A stretch of 64,000 bases of DNA from Myxococcales bacterium (GTDB lineage: Bacteria; Myxococcota_A; Polyangia; Polyangiales; Polyangiaceae), in assembly GCA_947473045.1 (NCBI GenBank), contig CANJCO010000023.1, positions 1-64,000 of the forward strand, read 5' to 3'. The notes under the pieces were generated by a model, which saw only the letters and a program-made list of their open reading frames with translations, was not told the DNA's origin and made no database searches. Position numbers and translations under genes: made by a program. This document shows positions 30,778 through 40,433 of this stretch, one piece after another (within the stretch, counting starts at the first letter, position 1; every line of letters starts with the position of its first letter).

Positions 30778-32139
30778 ATGCCGATTTGGTCGCCCGATTC
30801 TTTTCGCGGCTGCGTCGACGCGCAGCCGATCGACTACGACGATGAGGCGCTTGCGCGCGTTGTGGCGCGCCTGCGAGGCTTGCCGCCGCTGGTCACCTCG
30901 TGGGAGGTCGAGCGCTTGAAAACGCTGCTCGCCGAGGCGCAGGCCGGGCGCCGCTTCGTGCTGCAGGGCGGCGACTGCGCCGAGACGTTTGACGAGTGCA
31001 GTCCGGGCGCGATCACGAGCAAGCTCAAGATTCTTCTGCAGATGTCGCTCGTGCTCGTGCAGGGCGGCAAGCTTCCGGTGGTGCGCGTGGGCCGATTCGC
31101 TGGCCAGTACGCCAAGCCGCGCTCGCGACCGACCGAGGTGCGCGGCGGCGTCGAGCTGCCCAGTTATTTTGGCGATCTGGTCAATCGCGCAGCGTTTACG
31201 CCCGAGGCGCGGCGCGCCGATCCCGAGCTGCTCATCGCGGGCTACCACCACGCGGCGCTTACGCTTAACTTCGTGCGTAGCCTCACCGATCGGGGGTTTT
31301 CTGACCTGCACCATCCCGAAAACTGGGACCTGTCCTTTTTCGAGCGGGCCGATCTCCCGGCCGAGCTGCGTGACGAATACCAGCGGTCGAGCGCCCAGTT
31401 GGCCGAGGCGCTGCGCTTCATGGAGGCGCTGGGCGAACGCGCGATTGACGACCTCACGCGGGCGGAGTTTTTCACCAGCCACGAAGGCCTGAATCTTCAC
31501 TACGAATCGGCTCAGACGCGCACGGTGCCAAGGCGCGATGGGCACTACGATCTCACTACGCATTTGCCCTGGATCGGCGAGCGCACGCGCGCCATCTCGG
31601 GCGCCCACGTCGAGTTCTTTCGCGGGATTCGAAACCCGGTGGGCGTGAAGATTGGGCCGACGATCCCGGCCGCAGAGGCGCTCGAGCTCGCGATCGCGCT
31701 CAACCCGGGCGATGAGCCCGGCAAGCTCGTGATGATCTCGCGCATGGGAGCCGATCGGGTAGCCAGCAGCCTGCCTGCTATCGTAGAGGCGCTGCGCGGC
31801 AGGCGCGTGCTGTGGGTGTGCGATCCGATGCACGGCAACACCACAGTCACGCCGTCGGGTGTAAAAACACGCGATTTTTCGTCGATTTTGGCCGAGATCG
31901 AGCGCACGTTCGAGGTGCATCACGCGCTCGGATCGCGCCTCGGAGGCGTGCATTTCGAGCTCACCGGCGAAGACGTCACCGAGTGCACGGGCGGCGGGAT
32001 CACGCCCGACGATCTCGACAAAAATTATGCGAGCGCCTGCGATCCGAGGCTCAATTACCGGCAGGCACTCGAAATGGCATTTCGCCTCGCCGCCCGGATG
32101 AAAACGGTCCGCGCATCGTCGCGTCCGCCGCGCGGGTAG
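30778..32139 (+). CDS. Class II DAHP synthase
   Basis: This first enzyme of the shikimate pathway condenses phosphoenolpyruvate and erythrose 4-phosphate. The 453-residue length and motifs QGGDCAETF (metal-binding Cys), GRFAGQYAKPRS, ENWDL and CDPMHGNT place it in the plant/mycobacterial type II class rather than the AroFGH type. It contains TSHEGLNLHYE near the middle. Aromatic-acid feedback sites cannot be judged by eye. The gap 30601-30777 upstream shows no named element. Confidence 0.95.
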   Translation: MPIWSPDSFRGCVDAQPIDYDDEALARVVARLRGLPPLVTSWEVERLKTLLAEAQAGRRFVLQGGDCAETFDECSPGAITSKLKILLQMSLVLVQGGKLPVVRVGRFAGQYAKPRSRPTEVRGGVELPSYFGDLVNRAAFTPEARRADPELLIAGYHHAALTLNFVRSLTDRGFSDLHHPENWDLSFFERADLPAELRDEYQRSSAQLAEALRFMEALGERAIDDLTRAEFFTSHEGLNLHYESAQTRTVPRRDGHYDLTTHLPWIGERTRAISGAHVEFFRGIRNPVGVKIGPTIPAAEALELAIALNPGDEPGKLVMISRMGADRVASSLPAIVEALRGRRVLWVCDPMHGNTTVTPSGVKTRDFSSILAEIERTFEVHHALGSRLGGVHFELTGEDVTECTGGGITPDDLDKNYASACDPRLNYRQALEMAFRLAARMKTVRASSRPPRG

Positions 32140-32142
32140 CCG

Positions 32143-33417
32143 TCAATCGGGCAGCTCGTGCATGAAGCTGCGCTCGACTTCGGCGTAGTCGACGGTGACG
32201 TCGAGCCGCGCGAGGATCGAATACAGGCCGAACTCGAGCCGGTTGATGAAGAACATGTCGCTTGGCATCTCGAGAATTTCGTCGTCTCTCAATTTGAGCG
32301 CAGCCTGGCTCACGCGCTTTACTTCGTGCACCAGGCTCGCGGCGTAGTCGCGCGTAAAGCGAAAGGGCTGCTCGAAGAGCGGGTCGAAGCAGGCGCGCGC
32401 GAACGACATCACGAGGTCTTCGTGGCGACCCGGGCGCGAGCTGAACAGTCCGCGGGCGGCCTCACGGAAACGCGCCTCGTCGCGCCCGATAGCCGCACGG
32501 TGCATGCCGCGCGCGAAGGGCAACGCCGCGTCGCTGAGCGGCTGAATGCAGCCGAAATCGAGGAACGTGATCGCCCCGCCTTCGTGAAAAATGTAGTTGC
32601 CCGGGTGCGGATCGGCGTTGAAGCGGCCTCCCTTGAGATTGCCTTTGAACACAAACCGCCAGAGCGTTTGGGCCCAGGCCTCGCGCTGCTCCGCGGGCGC
32701 TTCGCAGGCCGCGTCGAAGTCGGCGCCGCGCACGAACGCGCTCGTCAGTACGCTCGCCGCCGAGTGCGAAGCGATCACTTCCGGCACCCGCACGTGAGGG
32801 TCGCCCGCGTGAAACTCGCGGAACCAGGTTTGCTGCGCGGCTTCGTGGCGGTAGTCGAGCTCCTCGCGAAATCGGGTGCGCATCACCTCGAGCACTTCTT
32901 TGGACTGAAACCTGCGCGCTCCGCCGGCGGCTGCCATCGCCTCGAACAGGCCCGCGTTTTTCAGGTCTCCTTCCATCGCTTTTGCGATTCCCGGGTGCTG
33001 AACCTTGACCGCGACTTCGCGTCCGTCGGCGAGCCGCGCGCGGTGCACTTGCCCGATTGAAGCGCTCGCGACCGGCGTGTCGCTCCACTCGGCGAACAGG
33101 CGATCGACAGGGGCTCCGAGGGCCTCTTCGAGCGCGCTTCGAATCTCCGCCGGCGACGAGGTGGGCGCTGCGGCGCGGAGGCCTTTCATGGCTGTTTCAT
33201 AGGCCAGCCTGTGCTCGGCGGGCACGACGCCGTCGACGTAGCTCGCCATCTGTCCGACCTTCGCGGCGAGACCGCGCAGGTTGCCGAGGATCGCGGCGGT
33301 CTGATCGGCGCCGCTGCCCGAAGCCTTCGACAGGAGCATGCCTGCGCCGCTGCGGGCGCCGGCCGCCGCCAGCTTTGCAAGCCTCGACAGGCGACCTTGA
33401 GGAACGGAGCGGCTCAT
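32143..33417 (-). CDS. ABC1/AarF/UbiB-family atypical kinase
   Basis: This 424-residue member of the ABC1 (UbiB/ADCK) family has the characteristic KxGQ motif in AAKVGQMAS, VAVKVQHPG (Lys), FNADPHPGNY (catalytic Asp/Asn) and LDFG. Family members support ubiquinone or isoprenoid lipid metabolism through ATPase or kinase-like activity. No C-terminal membrane helix is evident. The start at 33417 fits the family N terminus, and a frame nine codons longer exists. It is convergent with the DAHP synthase gene, three bases apart. Confidence 0.92.
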   Translation of the reverse strand: MSRSVPQGRLSRLAKLAAAGARSGAGMLLSKASGSGADQTAAILGNLRGLAAKVGQMASYVDGVVPAEHRLAYETAMKGLRAAAPTSSPAEIRSALEEALGAPVDRLFAEWSDTPVASASIGQVHRARLADGREVAVKVQHPGIAKAMEGDLKNAGLFEAMAAAGGARRFQSKEVLEVMRTRFREELDYRHEAAQQTWFREFHAGDPHVRVPEVIASHSAASVLTSAFVRGADFDAACEAPAEQREAWAQTLWRFVFKGNLKGGRFNADPHPGNYIFHEGGAITFLDFGCIQPLSDAALPFARGMHRAAIGRDEARFREAARGLFSSRPGRHEDLVMSFARACFDPLFEQPFRFTRDYAASLVHEVKRVSQAALKLRDDEILEMPSDMFFINRLEFGLYSILARLDVTVDYAEVERSFMHELPD

Positions 33418-33543
33418 GATGCCGCCGGAGGTTAGGGGCCGCACCGAGCAGCGTCCATGCCCGGATCGCGCGTCGTCGTTCGATTCGCTTGCGGGGGCGC
33501 TATTTTTTCGTTTTCGCGCGCGGTCGACGTACGCTGTACGGTC

Positions 33544-34017
33544 ATGGCGGCGTTCGAGATCACCCAGCGTCTGATGGCGCTCGCAAGCGCTTACGAAGTG
33601 AAAGTGGGCGATGAGTCCGAGGCCAGCCTGCTCGTGCAGGGCACGTTCGCGACGTCGACGCCCAAGCTCGCGCTGCTGTCAGGCACCGCGATCGTCGCGA
33701 CACTGCGGGGCAACCTGCTCAAGACGAAGTTCATCATCGCCGACGCCGCCGGCGCCGAGCTCGGGGTCGTGAATTTTCCGGCCGTCTCGATTCGCAAGAC
33801 GATGACGCTGAGCTTTGGCGGGCGCGGCTATCACGCCACGAGCGGCGGCGTGTCGACCGAAATTTATCAATGCGCCGACAACGACGGCGTCGTCGCGCTC
33901 GAGCTTCGCAAGGGCGTGGGCCTCCGCGATCGCTTTCAAGTCGAGGCAAAGCCCGGCATTCCGCGTGAGATCGCGATTCTCACGGCCGTGGCGATTCACT
34001 CCCGATATTACGAGTGA
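33544..34017 (+). CDS. LOR/tubby-like beta-barrel protein
   Basis: This 157-residue protein resembles LURP-one-related/scramblase-fold proteins. It is a chain of beta strands (ASAYEVKVGDE, LLKTKFIIADAAGAELGVV, RGYHATSGG) ending in IAILTAVAIHSRYYE, the family-like C-terminal helix. The molecular role is unknown. It stands alone, with 126 bases upstream free of named elements. Confidence 0.6.
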   Translation: MAAFEITQRLMALASAYEVKVGDESEASLLVQGTFATSTPKLALLSGTAIVATLRGNLLKTKFIIADAAGAELGVVNFPAVSIRKTMTLSFGGRGYHATSGGVSTEIYQCADNDGVVALELRKGVGLRDRFQVEAKPGIPREIAILTAVAIHSRYYE

Positions 34018-34111
34018 TGCACGCGTGCGCGCACCGGATGCGTGCCGGTGATGGCGCGCGCCTCGAACGCCGCCGAATCGGGCTGGCGTGCCCGATGCAT
34101 CGACCGCGGGC

Positions 34112-34357
34112 ATGAGTGAAAATCTACAACCGGTTCGCACTACCCTCAAGCTCCGCGTCGCTCAGCTCGCGGCCCTTCGCGATGAGCTTCGGGTCAAGAT
34201 TCACCTCGCGGGGATGGACGCGAAGGACGAGTGGCGCAAGCTCGAACCCGCCGTCGAAGACGCAGTAAAGGCGCTCGATGATGCGGCCCACGACGCCGAC
34301 GTGCGCGTGCGCGAGCTCGTCGCCAAACTCGAGCGCATTCGATCTTCGATCCACTGA
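34112..34357 (+). CDS. Small helical protein
   Basis: This 81-residue protein is almost entirely amphipathic helix, with heptad spacing of Leu/Val/Ile (TLKLRVAQLAALRDELRVKI, VEDAVKALDDA, VRELVAKLERI). It may form a coiled coil with itself or a partner. No signal peptide or known family was recognised. ATG at 34112 is preferred; a GTG at 34088 lies in frame upstream. Confidence 0.65.
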   Translation: MSENLQPVRTTLKLRVAQLAALRDELRVKIHLAGMDAKDEWRKLEPAVEDAVKALDDAAHDADVRVRELVAKLERIRSSIH

Positions 34358-34362
34358 GGCGA

Positions 34363-34890
34363 CTACCCCTCTGGAGCATCACGGTCGGGGCCGGACCGCA
34401 GCGGGAATTCGGTGCGGTGTCCCGCCGCGATCGTGAACATCGTCGCGTGGTCGACGCCGTAGTTCCACGGCGGCTCGAGGGTCGCCGCCCACAGCCGTTG
34501 CCCGCTCAAGTCGTACCCCGCGACCTCGAGCTCGCCGCACATGATCACGACGTCGTCGTGGCGCGCCCATGCGCGAAACGAGTACGGCGTGACGTCGAGA
34601 TGGGTGCGCACGGCGGCCGTGAGATCGTAGGCTGCGAGGCTCTCCCCGCATCCGACGAGGAGGGTGTTCGTCTCGGCGACGATGTGCAGTCCGGGCGGGT
34701 AGTCGGGCCGCGAACGCCCAACGACGAGCAGGCTTGGGGCCGAAGCAGCGCGCGCCACGAGCGCGAAGAAGGCGGGCCGGGACGCATCGTCGCCGATGGT
34801 GTCGATGACCACGCGTCGCGCGTCGAGACCTCGCGGCATGGCGGCGCTCACCCGGACGATCCACGCTCCTGCGCCGAGCGAAAAATCCAT
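34363..34890 (-). CDS. Protein of unknown function, beta-rich
   Basis: This 175-residue soluble protein has alternating short strands (GAWIVRVSAAMPRG, LHIVAETNTLLVGCGESLAAYDL, DDVVIMCGELEVAGYDL) that suggest a small beta-propeller or PQQ-like fold. A Trp-rich C-terminal segment follows (AATLEPPWNYGVDHATM). No catalytic motif is visible. It is divergent from the SRPBCC gene, with 52 bases between starts. Confidence 0.65.
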   Translation of the reverse strand: MDFSLGAGAWIVRVSAAMPRGLDARRVVIDTIGDDASRPAFFALVARAASAPSLLVVGRSRPDYPPGLHIVAETNTLLVGCGESLAAYDLTAAVRTHLDVTPYSFRAWARHDDVVIMCGELEVAGYDLSGQRLWAATLEPPWNYGVDHATMFTIAAGHRTEFPLRSGPDRDAPEG

Positions 34891-34942
34891 GCCCGAACCG
34901 TATCGGTTTTCTCCCGGCCCCGCGCGCGATATACGCGGAGCC

Positions 34943-35479
34943 ATGGAGCTTCGCGCCGACGCCAAATTCGCCTTTCCCCGAGCCGTTGTGTTCGCCGCGT
35001 ATCGCGATCACCTGGCCGACCTGCTGCCTTATCTGCCGAACGTTCGGAAGATTGAGCAGGCGTCGCGCGAGGAGCCCGCCCCCGGCGTCGTCAAGCTGCT
35101 CAACGTGTGGCACGGCGGCGGCGATATTCCCGGCGTCGCGCGCGCGTTCGTCAGCGAGAAAATGCTCACTTGGGACGACAGCGCCACTTGGAACGAAGCC
35201 GAATTCACCTGCGAGTGGGTCATCAAGACGCACGCGTTCAGCGAGGCCGTGAGCTGCCGCGGCGGCAACCGCTTCATCGAGCGTGATGGCAGCACAATCC
35301 TCGAGATTCGCGGCAATATCGCGATCGATGCCAAGAAGATCCCAGGCGTGCCCGGGCTGCTCGCAGGCAAGGTGGGCAAGGCGGTCGAAGACCTGCTCGT
35401 GTCGAAGATTCAGCCCAACCTCGTGAGCACCGCCGAAGGACTCGGCAGGTTTCTCGAGTCGCGCGGCGGCAAGCTCTAG
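34943..35479 (+). CDS. SRPBCC/START-like lipid-binding fold protein (DUF2505-like)
   Basis: This 178-residue protein has the N-terminal signature of the SRPBCC helix-grip fold ([26 protein letters not shown]). A long C-terminal helix ([24 protein letters not shown]) would close the ligand pocket. It likely binds a hydrophobic molecule, but no partner is known. The last codons, GGKL and stop, lie inside the first unit of a 21-bp tandem repeat; the TAG differs from the repeat's CAG by one base. Confidence 0.75.
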   Translation: MELRADAKFAFPRAVVFAAYRDHLADLLPYLPNVRKIEQASREEPAPGVVKLLNVWHGGGDIPGVARAFVSEKMLTWDDSATWNEAEFTCEWVIKTHAFSEAVSCRGGNRFIERDGSTILEIRGNIAIDAKKIPGVPGLLAGKVGKAVEDLLVSKIQPNLVSTAEGLGRFLESRGGKL

Positions 35480-35600
35480 CGCTCGGGCGGCAAGCTCCAG
35501 CGCTCGGGCGGCAAGCTCCAGCGCTCGGGCGGCAAGCTCCAGCGCTCGGGCGGCAAGCTCCAGCGCTCGGGCGGCAAGCTCCAGCGCTCGGGCGGCGAGC
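35466..35600. repeat. 21-bp tandem repeat, about six and a half copies
   Basis: Five perfect 21-bp units (35479-35583) beginning GCGCTCGGGCGG are flanked by a partial first unit (35466-35478) and a partial last unit (35584-35600). Unit length is a multiple of three, so the array keeps reading frame. In the frame of the upstream gene it would encode repeats of Gly-Gly-Lys-Leu-Gln-Arg-Ser. A single C-to-T change in the first copy makes the TAG stop of that gene. Confidence 0.95.
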
Positions 35601-35642
35601 GGTTTTCGCACCGGCGGCGCGCCTGCGCCCATCGAACGGGAC

Positions 35643-36044
35643 ATGACCCAGCTGGCGATCGGCAAGACGGTAGAAGTGTTCTTCGACGGGGAGTGCCCGC
35701 TGTGCACCCGCGAAATCGACATGCTGCGAAGGCTCGATAAAAACAGCCGCATTGCGTTCACCGACATTGCGGCGCCCGCGTTCGACCCCGCGCCGCTCGG
35801 CAAGACCATGGACGAGCTCATGGGGCATATTCACGGTCGAACGGGCGATGGCGAGCTCATCGAGGGCGTCGAGGTCTTTCGCCAGCTCTACGCGGCGGTG
35901 GGCTTCGCGCCGGTGGTGGCCCTCACGCGGGTGCCAGGCGTGTCGCACGCGCTCGACTTCGGCTACCGCGTGTTCGCCAGGAACCGGCTCAAGTGGACGG
36001 GCCGCTGCGAGCCCAATGGCGCGTGCCGCGTCCCTCAGGCGTGA
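35643..36044 (+). CDS. DCC family (DUF393) thioredoxin-like protein
   Basis: This 133-residue protein has the family signature [13 protein letters not shown], a CxxC redox pair in a thioredoxin-like fold, near the N terminus, and [15 protein letters not shown] behind it. The family is described as thiol-disulfide oxidoreductase-like, but substrates are not established. It is followed 42 bases downstream by selO, which acts on redox-related targets, so a functional link is possible but not shown. Confidence 0.85.
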   Translation: MTQLAIGKTVEVFFDGECPLCTREIDMLRRLDKNSRIAFTDIAAPAFDPAPLGKTMDELMGHIHGRTGDGELIEGVEVFRQLYAAVGFAPVVALTRVPGVSHALDFGYRVFARNRLKWTGRCEPNGACRVPQA

Positions 36045-36086
36045 GCGCTGCGCGGCGCAGCCTGGCGCGGTGGTAGGGTCGGCGCC

Positions 36087-37508
36087 ATGGGTTCTCTGAG
36101 TTACAGGCCGCGCACCGATGTGCTGAGCCTTGGCGACGGCTTCTTCGATGAAGTGAAGCCCGCTGACTTTCCTCGCGCTGTGCTTCGCCACCGCGACCAG
36201 GACGCCGCGCGCGAAGTCGGCCTCGACGACTTGGGCGAAGTCGCGTGGGAGGCCGCGTTTGCCAGATTTTCGCCGCTGGAGCGCAACCTCCCAAAGCCCC
36301 TCGCGCTCCGCTATCACGGCCACCAGTTCGGCTCGTACAACCCGCAGCTTGGCGACGGCCGCGGCTTTCTGTTCGCGCAGCTGCAGGACGGGCAGGGGCG
36401 GCTGCTCGATCTCGGCACAAAAGGCACCGGCACGACTCCGTGGTCGCGCGGGGGCGACGGCCGCCTGACGCTCAAGGGCGGCGTGCGCGAAGTGCTCGCG
36501 ACCTCGATGCTCGAAGCGCTCGACGTGACGACCTCGCGGTCGCTGTCGCTCTTCGAGACCGGCGAGGCCCTGTATCGCAACGACGAGCCGTCGCCGACCC
36601 GCTCTTCGGTTCTCGTGCGCCTTTCGCATTCGCATGTGCGCTTCGGCAGCTTCCAGCGCCTCGCCCACGCGCGAGACGCGGCGCGCATGCGGCGACTGGT
36701 CGACTATGTGATCGAGCGCTTTTACCCCGAGCTTCAGAGCGATCCACAGCCCGTGTTTTCGCTGCTCCGCGCGGTCGCCGAGCGGCACGCGCGCACCACC
36801 GCCGAGTGGATGGTCGCAGGCTTTGTTCATGGGGTGCTCAACACCGACAACATGAACATCACGGGCGAGAGCTTCGACTACGGCCCCTGGCGATTTTTGC
36901 CGACCTATGACGCGGAGTTTACGGCCGCGTATTTCGACCATACCGGGCTTTATGCCTATGGGAGGCAGCCCGGCACCATTCTGTGGAACCTCACACGTCT
37001 CGGGGAGGCGCTTCGCACCCTCGAGCCCTCGCTGGCTGTGGGGAAGGCGCTCGCCGAGTTCGAGACGTCGTTCGTGCGCGAGACGCGGCGTGCGCTGCTC
37101 GGCCGCCTCGGGCTTCGCTCCGCGGGAGTCGCCATCGACGACGCGCTCATCGGCGAAGTGTTTGCGTTTCTCGAGGTCACGCAGCTGCCGTTCGATCGAC
37201 TGTTTTTCGACTGGTTCGGAGGCGAAGCGAGCGCGGCGCGCGCGGCGTCCGGCGTTTGGCACGAGGCCTACGAGCGGCCTGAATTTACGGCCCTTCGTGG
37301 TCACCTTGCGCTCTTTGAGCCCACCTGCGCCGCGCTGCTCGAGGGCCCGGCTTTTTCGCGCGAGGCACCGGTCACGATGCACAAAGACGAAGTCGAGCGC
37401 GTGTGGGAGGCCATCGACGCCCGCGACGACTGGGAGCCGCTGTCGCGAAAGCTGGCCGATGTGGCCGAGCTGAAAAAGGCGCTGTCGGCGTCGCGGCAAC
37501 GCGCCTGA
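36087..37508 (+). CDS. selO: Protein adenylyltransferase SelO (YdiU family)
   Basis: SelO is a kinase-fold enzyme that AMPylates proteins involved in redox homeostasis, binding ATP in an inverted orientation. The 473-residue protein has the family hallmarks YHGHQFGSYNPQLGDGR, GTKGTGTTPWSRGGDGRLTLKGG, HGVLNTDNMNITG (metal-binding Asn/Asp) and DYGPW. The C-terminal end is short and lacks the Cys/Sec found in eukaryotic homologues. It is co-directional with the DCC protein gene. Confidence 0.95.
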   Translation: MGSLSYRPRTDVLSLGDGFFDEVKPADFPRAVLRHRDQDAAREVGLDDLGEVAWEAAFARFSPLERNLPKPLALRYHGHQFGSYNPQLGDGRGFLFAQLQDGQGRLLDLGTKGTGTTPWSRGGDGRLTLKGGVREVLATSMLEALDVTTSRSLSLFETGEALYRNDEPSPTRSSVLVRLSHSHVRFGSFQRLAHARDAARMRRLVDYVIERFYPELQSDPQPVFSLLRAVAERHARTTAEWMVAGFVHGVLNTDNMNITGESFDYGPWRFLPTYDAEFTAAYFDHTGLYAYGRQPGTILWNLTRLGEALRTLEPSLAVGKALAEFETSFVRETRRALLGRLGLRSAGVAIDDALIGEVFAFLEVTQLPFDRLFFDWFGGEASAARAASGVWHEAYERPEFTALRGHLALFEPTCAALLEGPAFSREAPVTMHKDEVERVWEAIDARDDWEPLSRKLADVAELKKALSASRQRA

Positions 37509-37511
37509 ACA

Positions 37512-38576
37512 TCAGGGAGGTGGGTCGGGTATTCCGGCAGGTGCCTGCGCGTCCGTCATTACGCGCCCGGCGAGCCCCCCCACACCCTGTCCGCTCGAAA
37601 TGGCCCCAAGGAGAACCTCGTCGGCGCTGAGTGCGCCCGCGACCCGAAGCACGCCGCTGGCATCTTTTTGAAACTGGGAGGTGAGGCGGGTGTTTCGGAG
37701 CGTCACTGTGGGGAGTTGCGTGAACACGTCGACCGGCGCGTTGACGAACTGCGCCGTGCCGTCGGGCTGATCGACCACGCACCCGGTGGTGGTGAACTGG
37801 TAAGAAGCCGGGGACGTGGTGTCGGGCAGAAAATCGACAAACTCGTCGGTGCTGTTCGCGCGCTCGCTCGGCACGACGCAGGCGGGCGAGGGGAGGGTTC
37901 GGCACGCCTCCGTGCTCTTGCAGCCAAGCGCGGCGCAGCGGCTCGCGTCGGTGTTTCTGCTGGCGCGAACGAACTGCGCGCGAAACTTTCCAGTCGCGGG
38001 ATCGACGATGATGGTCGAAAAAAGCCGCACCTGCGTGCCCACCGGTTGCTTCACGTCGATGACGAAAAAGTAGCGGCCGCTCGCGGGGAGCACCGAGCTC
38101 GGCTTGTTGCACGTGAGGTCGAACTGGTAGCCGAAGATGAGCTTGCGGCGCGCGACGGTGACGACGCCGGTGTCGCTCCGGAGACCCGGCTCCACCAGCA
38201 GCACGAGCCTGGGGGTGATCGGAAGCGGCGTTTTGGGTGTGACGGTGGCGCTCAGTCGATCGGCCGCAATCGACAGCGCGCCCCCTACGTCGGGCTCGCC
38301 GTCCGCGTGCGAAAACAGCGTCGACAGCTTGCCGTCGGGATCGCCGGACTCGTCGGCGAGGCGCCCGTGGTCGTCGGTCTGGTAGCGGGCGATTTCGAGC
38401 CTGAGCGTCGCCGGATCGATCGGCTTGCTGAAGGCGACGAGCACCGGTGCGGCGGGATCGCCGAGGAGCCCCGAGCTGGCCTGAGCGAGGCTCGGCTCGG
38501 CAGGGCCGTCGTAGAGCTCGCACGATGCGGCCAGCACGACGGCCGAGGACAGGAGCCTGATGGAGAGATGCTTCAC
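37512..38576 (-). CDS. Lipoprotein with Ig-like (Big_5-like) domain
   Basis: This 354-residue lipoprotein has the signal MKHLSIRLLSSAVVLAASC. A bacterial Ig-like region (PVLVAFSKPIDPATLRLEI) and further beta-rich segments follow, with Cys pairs in the C-terminal half. The GTG at 38576 is the start. It lies ten bases after the beta-barrel gene, so the two form an operon and may form an outer-membrane complex. No function can be read from the sequence. Confidence 0.75.
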   Translation of the reverse strand: MKHLSIRLLSSAVVLAASCELYDGPAEPSLAQASSGLLGDPAAPVLVAFSKPIDPATLRLEIARYQTDDHGRLADESGDPDGKLSTLFSHADGEPDVGGALSIAADRLSATVTPKTPLPITPRLVLLVEPGLRSDTGVVTVARRKLIFGYQFDLTCNKPSSVLPASGRYFFVIDVKQPVGTQVRLFSTIIVDPATGKFRAQFVRASRNTDASRCAALGCKSTEACRTLPSPACVVPSERANSTDEFVDFLPDTTSPASYQFTTTGCVVDQPDGTAQFVNAPVDVFTQLPTVTLRNTRLTSQFQKDASGVLRVAGALSADEVLLGAISSGQGVGGLAGRVMTDAQAPAGIPDPPP

Positions 38577-38585
38577 GATGGCGCC

Positions 38586-40343
38586 TCAGAAGAAGAAGGT
38601 CGTGCGGGCCTGGGTCATGTAACTGCGCACGGCGTAGCCGTCTTTGTTTTGCAGCGCGCTTCCGGGGAAGAGCACCGCACCTTCGAGATCGAAGATGAAG
38701 TGATCGAGGAAGCGCCACTGAAAGCGCGCGTCGAGCTCGGTTCCGTAATAGGTGCCTGGCTTGCCGCCGGCGAAGTTCACGAGGTCGTCGCGATAGTCGA
38801 CGCTGCCTCGGGCCTGCAGCGAGGCGATGGGATTGATGAGCGGGGTGGCCGTCCACGCGAAGAGCACCCCAGCGCGAATGAGCACGTCGCGATGAGGCCT
38901 GAAATCAGCCTGCGGAAAGATGGTGACGGCGTTGGTAAGCCCGCCGCGGGTGTCGATCGCGGTCGTCGGAAACTGGGTGGCTCCCAGCCGGTGGAGCAGC
39001 TCGGTTCCGGCCGCAGCGGCGCGCGCCGTCTGAAAAGCCAGCACGTGCTTGAAGAGCAAAAGACCGACGTTGGTGTCTTCGGCCCACAGAAACTGGGAGA
39101 GGGTCGCGCGGGCCCTCGGATCGTCGCTGCCCGAGGCGTAGTCGCTCTCGAGATAGAGCGAAAACAGCTTGTGATCATAGCGCATCACGCCGCGAAAGCC
39201 GCCTTGCAGGATCGACTGGTCCGACGGCGGATCGTTGCTGATTTTTTGGTAGGCCTCGGAAATCTCCCGGGTCGAACCGGTGTTGAGCGCTCCGTCGACG
39301 CCCGCGCGAAAGTGGCCAAATGTAGAGTAGGCTCGAACGCCGACGCCGTTGATCGTCGATCCGGTCGCCCAACGGTGGACCAAAAACAGGCTCGCGTGAA
39401 GGTCGGAGCCGAGCGCGTGCTTTGGGGCGAGCAGCCGCACCGACGCCGCGACCTGCTGCACGTCGTCGCCAAACGCCTGGGGGCTGTCGGTGACGAGTCG
39501 GTCGTAGAGCAGTCCCAAAAATACGCCCCGCTCCGCGCTCGTGTCGCGGAGCGCCGGCGGCTTGAAGGCCTCGAGCGGCTTGGTCGCGAACAGGGCGCGG
39601 TCGACGATCGAGCCGGTGCGCGAAATGCCGAACCGGTTGGGCCGTCCGTCGCCGTCGGCAGCCTGCACGCCGACGCCCTCGTTGACGCCCATGCGTCCGA
39701 CGCGCAGCACGCCGACCGGGAGCGCCACTTCGCCATACGCGCGGCGCACCATCAGCTGGTTGCCCGCGCAAAGGCCATAACCGTAGGAGTTTGAGTCGAG
39801 CGGATCGCCCGCGCGGTAGGTGACGCACGGCGCGGTCGTGTTGGGACTGCGCGCGTTGATGTTCGCGCCCGAGTTGGGAGGCGGGCCGCCGAACAGCGAG
39901 CCGTTGTCGCCCCACACTGCGCCGTCGAGCATATCGGCCGAAAATACGACCTTCACCTTGTCGCGGTAGTCGACGGTCGCGTCGGCGCGCAGCCGGTGCT
40001 CGAGCCACTCGAGATTTCGCGCGGTCTCGGTCGTCGGTGACAGGTTGTTGATATGAAGCAGCTGCGCGCGGTATTCGAGGCCGGCCCGCACACCCATTTC
40101 GCCGATGGCGTGACGCTGCATCGGGGCAGGAGGGTCCGCGTCCGACCACGGCTCGACCAGCCGCGCCGGATACTGGGGCGATACCGATGGCGGCGGATCG
40201 AACTCGGGCGGCGGCGGATCGGCCGACACTTGAATTTCGGTTGGCGCGGGCGCTGGTGCCGGGGAGGCCGCGTCTTCGGCCAGCGCGATGCGTGAAAAAA
40301 GCACCGTGACCGCAAGGGCCGTGGCGTCTCGGAGTGGGCGCAT
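38586..40343 (-). CDS. Outer-membrane beta-barrel protein (TIGR04551-like)
   Basis: This 585-residue exported protein has a signal peptide ending around residue 22 (RIALAEDAA), then a Pro-rich linker. A long series of alternating beta strands follows, ending in ARTTFFF, the aromatic C-terminal signature of outer-membrane proteins. It resembles the Myxococcales TIGR04551 family. It is probably a porin-like or secretion-associated barrel. It is the first gene of the pair with the lipoprotein at 37512 and divergent from the DUF362 gene. Confidence 0.85.
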   Translation of the reverse strand: MRPLRDATALAVTVLFSRIALAEDAASPAPAPAPTEIQVSADPPPPEFDPPPSVSPQYPARLVEPWSDADPPAPMQRHAIGEMGVRAGLEYRAQLLHINNLSPTTETARNLEWLEHRLRADATVDYRDKVKVVFSADMLDGAVWGDNGSLFGGPPPNSGANINARSPNTTAPCVTYRAGDPLDSNSYGYGLCAGNQLMVRRAYGEVALPVGVLRVGRMGVNEGVGVQAADGDGRPNRFGISRTGSIVDRALFATKPLEAFKPPALRDTSAERGVFLGLLYDRLVTDSPQAFGDDVQQVAASVRLLAPKHALGSDLHASLFLVHRWATGSTINGVGVRAYSTFGHFRAGVDGALNTGSTREISEAYQKISNDPPSDQSILQGGFRGVMRYDHKLFSLYLESDYASGSDDPRARATLSQFLWAEDTNVGLLLFKHVLAFQTARAAAAGTELLHRLGATQFPTTAIDTRGGLTNAVTIFPQADFRPHRDVLIRAGVLFAWTATPLINPIASLQARGSVDYRDDLVNFAGGKPGTYYGTELDARFQWRFLDHFIFDLEGAVLFPGSALQNKDGYAVRSYMTQARTTFFF

Positions 40344-40433
40344 GAACAACTCAGAATAGAGGAAACCTGCGGGGCGGTAAACGCTGCCGGCGAGCCCACT
40401 CGCGCAGCGGCGATTGTGGCCTAAGCTGCGCGC

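Noticed and set aside
35466-35600. Possible CRISPR array
   Set aside because: The units are directly adjacent with no spacers and are only 21 bp long, so this is a tandem repeat.
37668-39794. A 708-codon plus-strand open frame
   Set aside because: It is antisense to a lipoprotein and an outer-membrane protein gene that have clear signals and beta-barrel features. The frame is a GC artefact.
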